The notes under the pieces are model-generated. The model was not told the origin of the DNA and did no database searches. It saw only the letters and a list, made by a program, of their open reading frames with translations. Shown here piece after piece: positions 1 to 6,920 of a stretch of DNA of 64,000 nucleotides; position 1 is the stretch's first letter; every line of letters begins with the position of its first letter. The position numbers and the translations under genes are program-made. The stretch comes from Kerstersia similis (lineage in GTDB: Bacteria; Pseudomonadota; Gammaproteobacteria; Burkholderiales; Burkholderiaceae_B): NCBI RefSeq assembly GCF_965139615.1, contig NZ_CBCSIQ010000005.1:93032-157031 (forward strand), read 5' to 3'.

Positions 1-468
1 GGCTATTGCCCGGAAGAACGCGGCATCTTCGCCAGCCTGAGCTGCGAAGAAAACCTGCTGCTGCCGCCTGACACGCCGGTTCCCGGCGGGCAGGCCATGA
101 CACTGGCAGATATCTACCAGCTGTTCCCCAATCTGGAAGCACGACGCCAGACGCCAGGCACCCGGCTCTCCGGTGGCGAACAACAGATGCTGGCGCTGGC
201 CCGCATCCTGCGCACCCAGGCCAACCTGCTGTTGCTCGATGAAGTCTCTGAAGGGCTGGCCCCCGTCATCATCGAAGCCATGGCTGCCAGCATCGCCGCC
301 TTGAAAACGCGGGGATACAGCATGCTGCTGATCGAGCAAAATTTTCCTTTCGCCGCCGCGCTGGCAGACCGCTTCTACGTGATGGAAAACGGCGCCATTG
401 TCGATCATTTCTCGGCGGCAGAACTCGGCGCCCGCGAAACAGCGCTCATACAGCGCCTGGGCGTCTAG
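1..468 (+). CDS. ABC transporter ATP-binding protein, LivF type (5' end missing)
   Basis: Partial gene: the frame is open from base 1 and stops with TAG at 466-468. The visible 155 residues begin GYCPEERGIF, the Q-loop region of LivF-like ATPases. Next come the ABC signature LSGGEQQML, the Walker B stretch LLLLDEVSEGLAP and the switch histidine replacement seen in LivF (LLIEQNF). The D-E-x-S-E-G-L-A-P pattern is typical of branched-chain amino acid (HAAT family) importers, where LivF couples ATP hydrolysis to the LivHM permease at the inner membrane. Walker A lies outside the window. UrtE (urea) is a close relative and cannot be excluded. A 7-bp stem over the stop codon (456-474) is the only 3' structure seen. 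Confidence 0.85.
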   Translation, partial: GYCPEERGIFASLSCEENLLLPPDTPVPGGQAMTLADIYQLFPNLEARRQTPGTRLSGGEQQMLALARILRTQANLLLLDEVSEGLAPVIIEAMAASIAALKTRGYSMLLIEQNFPFAAALADRFYVMENGAIVDHFSAAELGARETALIQRLGV

Positions 469-474
469 CCCAGG
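456..474. other. Short hairpin spanning a stop codon
   Basis: CCTGGGC and GCCCAGG form a 7-bp perfect stem with a 5-nt loop containing the TAG stop of the LivF-like gene. There is no T-run, so intrinsic termination is doubtful. It sits between convergent genes. Confidence 0.3.
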
Positions 475-528
475 ATCGTGTCACGGGCTGGCCGCGGCAT
501 GATTCCGCTGCCAGCCGCATTGCCTTGT

Positions 529-1080
529 TCAGAGCGGATAGATGCGCCGTACGCGGAAAGTCAGCCAGGCCGCGATCAATACCTTGATGATATCGCCTGG
601 CAGGAACATCAGGGCTGCCATCAAGGCCTGCTGCAAGCTCATGCCCAGCGTCAGCGCCATGCCCGGCACGCCGAACAGATAGACCACCAGCACGCCGCCG
701 ATGAAGGCCGACAGCGCATAGCCCGAGACAGCATGCAACAGTTCTTTCTGATGATAGGCAGCCCGCACGGCCAGATAACCCACCACCCAGCTGCCCACCA
801 GCATGCCCAGCAGGAATCCGCCGCTGGGGCCCATAAAGGCCCCCAGCCCGCCACGGCCGCCTGTCAATACAGGCAAACCAGCAGCCGCCAGCAACAGATA
901 CAGCGCCACGGCCATCAAGCCACGCCAGGGCCCCAGCATCAGGCCTGCCAGCATCACCCCGAGGGTTTGCAGGGTCAACGGGACGGGCACCAGTGGCAAG
1001 GCAATGGGCGGCATCACGCCCAACACAATAATGATGGCGGCAAAGAGCGCCACCAGCACAAGATCTTTGGTCTTCAGCAA
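529..1080 (-). CDS. bioY: Biotin transporter substrate-binding subunit BioY
   Basis: Encodes the S-component of the biotin ECF transporter, an integral membrane protein that binds biotin. The chosen start is TTG at 1080, giving 183 residues beginning (M)LKTKDLVLVALF. It has a GGAG ribosome site 8 nt upstream and begins exactly at the first membrane helix. A longer open frame to 1224 adds a polar N-terminus that does not look like BioY. The BioY signature GPSGGFLLG is present, and the whole protein is hydrophobic with about six helices. It is the last gene of bioM-bioN-bioY, 112 bases after bioN. BioY can act alone, but here the full BioMNY set is present, which favours high-affinity uptake. 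Confidence 0.9.
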   Translation of the reverse strand: MLKTKDLVLVALFAAIIIVLGVMPPIALPLVPVPLTLQTLGVMLAGLMLGPWRGLMAVALYLLLAAAGLPVLTGGRGGLGAFMGPSGGFLLGMLVGSWVVGYLAVRAAYHQKELLHAVSGYALSAFIGGVLVVYLFGVPGMALTLGMSLQQALMAALMFLPGDIIKVLIAAWLTFRVRRIYPL

Positions 1081-1192
1081 AACAGTTTCTCCGTATCCCC
1101 GGCAAGCGCCTGCCGGCTGGTGCATTTTAGTGAAGAACCCGCAGGCCGGGTGTTCTACGCCAGGCCGCGACTCATGGGCCGCATGCCTTGGC

Positions 1193-1804
1193 CTAGGGTT
1201 GCCGGCCTCCGCTATCCCTGGCATCTATGGCATCGGAAATTTCATCGGCGCGACGCAGTGTGCGCACGATCAATGGCACCAGCAAGGCCAATGCATTGGC
1301 TTTGAGGCCCCGCGCCTGCTGCGCCTCGCGCAGTTCGCCGTATTGCCGCAGAATTTCCGGTACGAAACGCAACACCAGCCCGATCGCCAGAGCGACCCGG
1401 CCGGCATCGACCCAGCCCCGGCGTTGCAGGGGCTGCAACAGTTGCTCAACGACACGCAGCAAGTCGCCGCTGCGTGTCGTGAACGTCACGGCCATCCCCA
1501 GCATGCAGACTGTCGCAACCCGCAGCGCGGCGCCCCCGGCCCGTGCCGGGCTATCGAAAATTGCCATGAAAGCGCATAACAGCAGAATCAGGAACAGGAG
1601 GCCGCGGCCCTGGCGCCAGATACGCAGCCAACCCGCGCCCGAACGCCACAGCAACCCTGCCGCCAGCGCCAATACCACCGTCAGCCAGACCGGCTGGTGG
1701 ATGAAATAGACCAGCAGGCCCGCCAGGCAAAGTCCGCCCAGTTTCCAGCCCGCAGGCAAACGATGCAGCCAGCTGTCGCCCGGGACATACAGGGATAGCA
1801 TCAT
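1193..1804 (-). CDS. bioN: Biotin ECF transporter T-component BioN
   Basis: 203-residue transmembrane coupling protein of the CbiQ/EcfT family, which links the ATPase (BioM) to BioY. It has several hydrophobic helices and the cytoplasmic coupling region near the C-terminus. That region shows a first Ala-Arg-Gly motif in EAQQARGLK and a second, degenerate one reading AIDARD instead of ARG. These motifs contact the ATPase groove in characterised ECF transporters. The gene starts with two consecutive ATG codons at 1804. It is separated from bioM by 67 bases and from bioY by 112 bases, all on the minus strand, consistent with one operon. Confidence 0.9.
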   Translation of the reverse strand: MMLSLYVPGDSWLHRLPAGWKLGGLCLAGLLVYFIHQPVWLTVVLALAAGLLWRSGAGWLRIWRQGRGLLFLILLLCAFMAIFDSPARAGGAALRVATVCMLGMAVTFTTRSGDLLRVVEQLLQPLQRRGWVDAGRVALAIGLVLRFVPEILRQYGELREAQQARGLKANALALLVPLIVRTLRRADEISDAIDARDSGGRQP

Positions 1805-1871
1805 GCCGCCACCCCCGAGAGACGCCGCCCGCTTCTGTTACGCCTGTCCCTGTGCATGACTCGCCCCCGCC

Positions 1872-2549
1872 TCACCCGCAATGCCGGCGGTACCAGGCCA
1901 GCGCAGCCCGGGACGTATCGTCCGCCGCAATCCGGCCGGACACAATGACCAACACCCGTTCGCAGGTTTCCAACAGTTCCAGATCATGGCTGACGACCAC
2001 CGCCTGCTGCGGCAAGCGCGCCAGCAAGGCGGCAAACCGATTGCGGTGCCGCAGATCCAGCTGCGTGGTCGGCTCATCGAAAACCACCAGCGCCGGCTGC
2101 ATCAGCAAGACCGCCGCCAGCGCCACCAGTTGCCGCTCACCGCCAGACAGCGCATGCGCCGGACGCTCCAGCAAATGCGCAATGCCCAGATCTTCCAATT
2201 GCGCCTCGATGCGCGCCTGCCGCTGGGCCGCATCCAGCCCCGAGGCACGCAGGCTGAATGCCAGATCCTCGCTGACCACCGGAAACACGATCTGGTTTTC
2301 CGGATTCTGGAACATGAAACCTACCCGCTGGCGCACCTGAGCGGTCTGGCGCCGGGTATCGAATCCGTCGATACGAACCTGGCCACGCGTCGGCAGGCGC
2401 AAGCCGTTGAGCAGACGCGCAAAGGTACTCTTGCCGGCGCCATTGGGGCCGGCAATGCCAATGCGGCGCTCCGACAAGGCGATATCCAGACCGTCCAGCA
2501 CACAGCCCGAGGGGGTTTCGACGCCGACGTTTTCAAACTCGATTAACAT
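1872..2549 (-). CDS. bioM: Biotin ECF transporter ATPase BioM
   Basis: 225-residue ABC ATPase that energises biotin import with BioN and BioY. Walker A is GPNGAGKST at residues 34-42. The Q-loop reads FQNPENQI, as usual for ECF ATPases. The signature is LSGGERQLVALA, Walker B is ALVVFDEPTTQLD, and the switch histidine is in VVVSHDLELL. It is the first gene of the biotin operon and starts at 2549, divergent from msrB. An inverted repeat (CATGGTG/CACCATG) overlaps the start codon. I see no BirA-type operator or biotin riboswitch, so regulation is open. Confidence 0.92.
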   Translation of the reverse strand: MLIEFENVGVETPSGCVLDGLDIALSERRIGIAGPNGAGKSTFARLLNGLRLPTRGQVRIDGFDTRRQTAQVRQRVGFMFQNPENQIVFPVVSEDLAFSLRASGLDAAQRQARIEAQLEDLGIAHLLERPAHALSGGERQLVALAAVLLMQPALVVFDEPTTQLDLRHRNRFAALLARLPQQAVVVSHDLELLETCERVLVIVSGRIAADDTSRAALAWYRRHCG

Positions 2550-2598
2550 GGTGGGCGATTATGCACCATGCGTTCCCCAAAGCCGTTCATGCGGCTTT
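2547..2598. repeat. Two inverted repeats between bioM and msrB
   Basis: CATGGTG (2547-2553) and CACCATG (2564-2570) form 7-bp arms around a 10-nt spacer and overlap the bioM ATG. AAAGCCG (2579-2585) and CGGCTTT (2592-2598) form a second 7-bp hairpin with a 6-nt loop. Both lie in the only space for the divergent bioM and msrB promoters. Their function is not known. Confidence 0.4.
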
Positions 2599-2626
2599 CA
2601 TTTACCTGGCCGATCACTCACTGTTT

Positions 2627-3031
2627 ATGCAGAAAGTCCATAAAACCGAGGAAGAGTGGCGCGAGCAGCTCAGCCCTGAAGAATTCGCCGTCACCCGCCG
2701 CAAGGCAACGGAACGTGCCTTTACCGGGCGCTACTGGGATACCGCCACACCGGGTATCTATCGCTGCGTCTGCTGCGGCACGGCGCTGTTTGCGTCGGAT
2801 ACCAAATTTGATGCCGGCTGTGGCTGGCCCAGCTATTTCGACCCCATCGTGCCGGAATATGTGCGGGAAGAACTCGATACCAGCCATGGCATGATACGCA
2901 CCGAAGTCCTGTGCAATATCTGCGATGCCCATCTGGGCCATGTCTTCCCTGATGGCCCGCCCCCTACCGGCAGGCGCTATTGCATCAACTCCCTCGCCCT
3001 GACCTTCGAACCCGAAATTCGCGAGCCCTGA
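2627..3031 (+). CDS. msrB: Peptide-methionine (R)-S-oxide reductase MsrB
   Basis: Repairs methionine-R-sulfoxide in proteins with thioredoxin as reductant. I use ATG 2627 (134 residues, MQKVHKTEEEW), where family similarity begins. An upstream in-frame ATG at 2561 would add 22 unlike residues and leave only 11 bases to the bioM start. Four zinc cysteines occur as two pairs (C47/C50 and C96/C99). The GCGWPSY motif and the catalytic cysteine C119 in RYCINS are intact. It heads a plus-strand series msrB-yciB-bolA-par27. No good Shine-Dalgarno is visible before 2627. Confidence 0.92.
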   Translation: MQKVHKTEEEWREQLSPEEFAVTRRKATERAFTGRYWDTATPGIYRCVCCGTALFASDTKFDAGCGWPSYFDPIVPEYVREELDTSHGMIRTEVLCNICDAHLGHVFPDGPPPTGRRYCINSLALTFEPEIREP

Positions 3032-3047
3032 ACGCACGCCCTCCAGC

Positions 3048-3653
3048 ATGAAAAAATTCCTGTTTGATCTCTTCCCCCTGTTGCTGTTTTTCGTGGCCTA
3101 TCGCTTTGCCGATATCCAGGTAGCAACAGCAGTCGCGGTCATTGCTGCCGTCCTGCAGATTCTCTGGATGCGCGCGCGGCGCCAGCCCATTGAAACGATG
3201 CAATGGCTCACACTGGGCATCATTGTCATTTTCGGCGGTGCAACGCTCTGGCTGAACGACCCGGCCTTCATCAAGTGGAAGCCGACGGCGCTCTACTGGT
3301 TGTTTGCTGCCGCCCTGCTGGGCGCACGCCTGATACGCGGGCAGAACCTGCTGAAAAAGCTGCTGGGCGAAAAAGTGTCCATGCCCGACCATGCCTGGGA
3401 AAAGATGAATGCCAGCTGGATCCTGTTCTTCCTGATCGCTGGCGCACTCAATCTCTACGTGGCGTTTTCCGGACATTTTTCCGAAGACCAATGGGTCAAT
3501 TTCAAGGTCTTCGGCCTGATGATCCTGATGCTGGTCTTTGTTGTCATCCAATCCATCTGGCTGGGCCGCCACATGCAGGAAGGCGCGCCGGGCAACGGCG
3601 GTAAAGCCGGTACGGGCAGCGGCAAAGGTGCCGCCAACGACGAGAATTATTGA
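3048..3653 (+). CDS. yciB: Septation protein A / YciB inner-membrane protein
   Basis: 201-residue polytopic inner-membrane protein (YciB/IspZ family) linked to cell envelope synthesis and septation. The N-terminus MKKFLFDLFPLLLFF and the motif GGATLWLNDPAFIKWKP are diagnostic, and about five membrane segments follow. The last 25 residues form a Gly/Ala/Lys-rich tail (from about EGAPGNGG) that is longer than in the enterobacterial proteins and may be disordered. It starts 16 bases after msrB, and the next gene begins 1 base after its stop, suggesting co-transcription. Confidence 0.92.
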   Translation: MKKFLFDLFPLLLFFVAYRFADIQVATAVAVIAAVLQILWMRARRQPIETMQWLTLGIIVIFGGATLWLNDPAFIKWKPTALYWLFAAALLGARLIRGQNLLKKLLGEKVSMPDHAWEKMNASWILFFLIAGALNLYVAFSGHFSEDQWVNFKVFGLMILMLVFVVIQSIWLGRHMQEGAPGNGGKAGTGSGKGAANDENY

Positions 3654-3654
3654 T

Positions 3655-3921
3655 ATGGCGGATTTTGAAACACTTCAGGCACTGCTGACGGAACGTTTGC
3701 AGGAACTGAGCCCCTCCACGCTGGTCATACTCGATGAGTCGCATCTGCATGCCGGCCATGCCGGAGCGCAGGGTGGCGCCAAGCATTTGCGGGTAAAAAT
3801 CGCAGCTGCAGGTTTTGCCGGGCTTTCCCACGTGGCGCGCCATCGCCTCGTGTATGATCGCCTACGCGATTTGATTCCGCACCCTATCCACGCGCTTGCG
3901 CTGGAAACGCAGGCCTCCTGA
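3655..3921 (+). CDS. BolA family protein
   Basis: 88-residue BolA-like protein. The start is ATG 3655, two bases after the TGA of yciB. The core ESHLHAGHAGAQGGAKHLRVKI and the C-terminal HRLVYDRLRDLI helix fit the class II KH-like BolA fold, and histidines available for Fe-S ligation with monothiol glutaredoxins are present. Family members act in iron-sulfur handling or stress-related regulation. This one is compact like YrbA/BolA2 or BolA1 types, and the subfamily is not resolved here. The coupling to yciB and the downstream isomerase suggests a shared transcript. Confidence 0.88.
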   Translation: MADFETLQALLTERLQELSPSTLVILDESHLHAGHAGAQGGAKHLRVKIAAAGFAGLSHVARHRLVYDRLRDLIPHPIHALALETQAS

Positions 3922-3931
3922 AAGGATCTTC

Positions 3932-4714
3932 ATGAAACGCTTTGCCGTACTGCTCGCAGCAGCCGCCATTTCGGCGCCGATCTACGCCCAGAACATCGCG
4001 ACCGTCAACGGGAAACCCATCTCCCAGCAAGACTTCGACCAATTCATCTCCTTGCTGGTCGGCCAGGGCGCGACGGACTCCCCGCAACTGCGTGACCAAG
4101 TCAAGCAGGAACTGATCAATCGCCAAGTGCTGGTGCAAGCAGCCGAAAATGCCAAGGTCGGCAACAAGCCGGAAATCATCACCGAAATTGAACTGGCCCG
4201 CCAAGGCATCCTGGTCCGCGGCCTGATGGACGACTACCTGGAAAAGAACCCGGTGACCGATGTGGCCATCCAGGCTGAGTACGACAAGGTCAAGGCCGAG
4301 CAGGGCAACCAGCAGGAATACAAGGTGCGTCACATCCTCGTCGAAGACGAAAAGACCGCCCAGGACGTCCTGAAGCAACTGAAAGACAAGAAAAGCAGCT
4401 TTGCCGATCTGGCCAAGAAGCACTCGCGCGACCCGGGCAGCGCCCAGCGCGGCGGCGACCTCGGCTGGGGTGCTGCGACCAACTACGTGAAGCCTTTCGC
4501 TGACGCCGTGACCGCTCTGCAAAAGGGCCAGATGAGCGCTGCGCCGGTCAAGAGCGACTTCGGCTGGCACATCATCGAACTGGAAGACGTGCGCCCGGTG
4601 GCCTTCCCGCCGCTGGAGCAGGTGCGCCCGCAGATCGAACAGATGCTGCGCCAGCAAGCGCTGTCCAACTACCAGCAAAACCTGGTGGAAAAAGCCAAGA
4701 TTCAGGAAAACTGA
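3932..4714 (+). CDS. Periplasmic parvulin-type peptidyl-prolyl isomerase (Par27-like)
   Basis: 260-residue exported PPIase/chaperone. ATG 3932 follows an AAAGGA ribosome site and gives a clear signal peptide cleaved after YA (residues 18-19) before QNIATVNG. The N-terminal helical chaperone region (about 20-125) is followed by one parvulin domain (about 130-225, YKVRHILVEDEK to GWHIIELEDVRP) and a helical C-terminus. This matches Par27 of Bordetella pertussis, which assists outer-membrane and secreted protein folding. It is the last gene of the msrB series and ends at a strong bidirectional terminator. Confidence 0.9.
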   Translation: MKRFAVLLAAAAISAPIYAQNIATVNGKPISQQDFDQFISLLVGQGATDSPQLRDQVKQELINRQVLVQAAENAKVGNKPEIITEIELARQGILVRGLMDDYLEKNPVTDVAIQAEYDKVKAEQGNQQEYKVRHILVEDEKTAQDVLKQLKDKKSSFADLAKKHSRDPGSAQRGGDLGWGAATNYVKPFADAVTALQKGQMSAAPVKSDFGWHIIELEDVRPVAFPPLEQVRPQIEQMLRQQALSNYQQNLVEKAKIQEN

Positions 4715-4737
4715 GCCGGGTTGCAGTCCAAATGAAA

Positions 4738-4770
4738 AACCGGTTGCGGCTCGCCGCAACCGGTTTTTTT
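4738..4770. terminator. Bidirectional intrinsic terminator
   Basis: A 13-bp perfect stem (4738-4750 with 4753-4765, core CCGGTTGCGGC) is followed by a T-run on the plus strand and preceded by an A-run. It therefore serves both the isomerase gene (plus) and the TPM gene ending at 4793 (minus). Confidence 0.9.
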
Positions 4771-4792
4771 GTCATTGCCGGCCCCGGCGGCC

Positions 4793-5293
4793 TCATAACA
4801 TGACTGGCGCGTTGGGCAGGCCCTCGTGGTCCTCACGATCCGACGCCGGGCAACTGTATTCCAATCGAGTTTCTATCCCTGCAATCGCCATTTCCAGGCC
4901 AGCGATAAAATCCCCGCGCGCCAGATACGCCTGGAGACTCGCGCACAACATATTCCAGTCTTCCTTGGCCACGTTCACGCCACGGTCAGCCACCAGCTCG
5001 ATGCAGTGATCGCCCAGGCACAGGTACAGCAACACTCCTGTCCGCCTGGGGGTATCCCAGACGCGCAAGCGACCAAAAACCTCCAGGGCACGCGCCGCGC
5101 TGTCAGGCTGGGAATCCGGCAAGGCCTGCTCCACGGCCAGCACCAGCTCGCCAGCGTGACGGGCTTCGCTGGCGCTGATCCGCTCTTCCAGCTGCTTGAG
5201 TACGGCAGGCGTGAAATGGCGCGACAACAGCCAGCGGCCGTGCAGATTGCTCCAGCCTGTCGTACGCAGGAATTTACCAACGACCGGATGCAC
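4793..5293 (-). CDS. TPM-domain protein, cytoplasmic type
   Basis: 166-residue protein with a TPM fold (core SASEARHAGELVLAVEQALP to GDFIAGLEMAIAGIE). It has no signal peptide or membrane segment, unlike its upstream partner. I place the start at GTG 5293 because GGAGG lies 5 nt upstream and residues before it are translated shadow of the glycine-rich tail of the previous gene. This start overlaps the previous stop by 20 bases, implying translational coupling. An ATG at 5389 in the same frame exists but lacks this support. The molecular role of the family in bacteria is not established. It forms a fixed trio with the secreted TPM protein and LemA. Confidence 0.75.
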   Translation of the reverse strand: MHPVVGKFLRTTGWSNLHGRWLLSRHFTPAVLKQLEERISASEARHAGELVLAVEQALPDSQPDSAARALEVFGRLRVWDTPRRTGVLLYLCLGDHCIELVADRGVNVAKEDWNMLCASLQAYLARGDFIAGLEMAIAGIETRLEYSCPASDREDHEGLPNAPVML

Positions 5294-6176
5294 CGCCACC
5301 TCCGCTGCGGCCACCACCGCCCCGAAATCCACCACCACGACTGGAGCCTGAGGAACCCCGGCCCCAGCTGCCCGAGGAAAAACCGCCACGGGCGACGTTG
5401 CCGCGCCGTACGGCCGAACCTTGCGAACGATGCAGCACTTGATTGAGCACCATGACCAGCACGGCCGAGCCCACCGCCCACCAGAGACTGCCCGTCAGGA
5501 AATAAATGGCAACGCCGGCAATCGGACCCGGCACTGCCTTGAAAACCAGGATGACCAGCAAGATCAGGCTTTCCAGCAGCCCCACGCCCCATCCGGCATC
5601 GCTATCACTGGTATCCGCCGCATCTGCCTGTGCCTCAGGCGCGGGCAGATCACCGGTACGCACCAGCAAGGCCAGTTGCTCTGCCGCCCCTTGCAGACCG
5701 CCGGCGAAATCGCCTTGCGCAAAGCGCGGCGCCATCTGCTCACGGATGATGCGGCTGGCCCGGGTGTCGGTGACCACGCCCTCCAGACCATAGCCCACTT
5801 CGATACGCATTGTGCGGTCGTCCTTGGCTACCACGACCAGTATGCCGTCATCGACATCCTTGCGGCCGAGCTTCCAGGTTTCGAATGCCCGCACCGCATA
5901 TTGTTCGATGCTGTCATCCCCTGTCGTGGGAACAATCAGCACGGCCATCTGTGCGCCGCTTTCCTGCTCCAGCGCCGCCAGCTTGTCCGTCAAGGCCCGC
6001 TGCTGCTCCCCGCTCAGGGTCGAGCTACGATCCAGCACCCGTCCGCTGAGCGCCGGAATCGCGACATCTTCCGCCCAGGAAGCCGCCAAGGGCCAGGCCC
6101 CACCGCAAAGCAGCAGCAACACGGCGATCAATCGCCGGAGCAGGCCGCCAGCCGCAGGAAGCGCCAGCATTTTCAC
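5274..6176 (-). CDS. Secreted/membrane TPM-domain protein (YgcG family)
   Basis: 300 residues. An N-terminal signal sequence (about 1-35) is followed by the TPM domain (about 40-165, with GRVLDRSSTLS, DDGILVVVAKDDRTMRIEVGYGLEG and RFAQGDFAGGL). After a hydrophobic segment around 200-245 comes a Gly/Ser/Arg-rich tail ending SGGGGASGRW. This layout (TPM outside, one or two membrane helices, GGG tail) is typical of YgcG/methanol dehydrogenase-related proteins next to LemA. The ATG at 6176 overlaps the lemA stop (ATGA). Enzymatic activity is not known in this group. Confidence 0.85.
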   Translation of the reverse strand: MKMLALPAAGGLLRRLIAVLLLLCGGAWPLAASWAEDVAIPALSGRVLDRSSTLSGEQQRALTDKLAALEQESGAQMAVLIVPTTGDDSIEQYAVRAFETWKLGRKDVDDGILVVVAKDDRTMRIEVGYGLEGVVTDTRASRIIREQMAPRFAQGDFAGGLQGAAEQLALLVRTGDLPAPEAQADAADTSDSDAGWGVGLLESLILLVILVFKAVPGPIAGVAIYFLTGSLWWAVGSAVLVMVLNQVLHRSQGSAVRRGNVARGGFSSGSWGRGSSGSSRGGGFRGGGGRSGGGGASGRW

Positions 6177-6802
6177 TGCGCTGCTCCCGGGTTCGGTGCG
6201 GTCGCCGGGGCCGTCCCGAAATTGACCGTCGGCGCGCGCGAGATATCCGCCTCATTTTCCACGCTGAAATTGGCCTTGGTGTTGTAGCCAAACAGCTTGG
6301 CCGTGATCACCGCCGGGAACTGGCGCACCAGCACGTTGTAGTCCTGGATAGCCTGCACATACCGGTTGCGCGCAACGGCGATACGGTTTTCCGTGCCGTC
6401 GAGCTGGGCCTGCAAATCGCGGAATGCGGCGTCGGCCTTCAACTCCGGATAATTTTCAGCGACCACCAGCAGACGCGACAACGAGGACGTCAGTTCAGAC
6501 TGCGCCGCCTGGAAGCGCGCCATCTGTTCAGGGTCCTCCAGCATCTCCGGCGTAATTTGCATGGAACCGACACGCGAACGCGCCTGCGTCACTTCCGTCA
6601 ACACCTGGCGCTCATGGGTCGCATACCCCTGTACGGTGCTGACCAGGTTGGGAATCAAGTCCGCGCGGCGCTGATACTGGTTGAGCACTTCAGACCATGC
6701 CGCATTGACCTTTTCATCTGCTGCCTGGATGGCGTTATAGCCGCAACCGCTGAGCAACAACGCGCTCAACAACACCGAAAACAAAGCCGCGATGCGTTTC
6801 AT
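6173..6802 (-). CDS. lemA: LemA family lipoprotein
   Basis: 209 residues. ATG 6802 is preceded by GGAGTAGAA. The N-terminus MKRIAALFSVLLSALLLSGC is a lipoprotein signal with lipobox LSGC, so the protein is probably an outer or inner membrane lipoprotein. The LemA core is clear: NAAWSEVLNQYQRRADLIPNL, then long helices with VTQARSRV and AENYPELKAD, and YNVLVRQFPAVITAKLFGY. Function in bacteria is uncertain. It is the first gene of the lemA-TPM-TPM unit. Confidence 0.92.
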   Translation of the reverse strand: MKRIAALFSVLLSALLLSGCGYNAIQAADEKVNAAWSEVLNQYQRRADLIPNLVSTVQGYATHERQVLTEVTQARSRVGSMQITPEMLEDPEQMARFQAAQSELTSSLSRLLVVAENYPELKADAAFRDLQAQLDGTENRIAVARNRYVQAIQDYNVLVRQFPAVITAKLFGYNTKANFSVENEADISRAPTVNFGTAPATAPNPGAAQ

Positions 6803-6920
6803 TTCTACTCCTTGCGCGCCGGAGACCGGCCCTGAATCGTGATCATATTCGCTAAATCCTGCGCCGGGGCGGCCCGGGCCGCCCCACTTCCCATGCACCC
6901 TGCAAAAAATGCAAAGCGTC

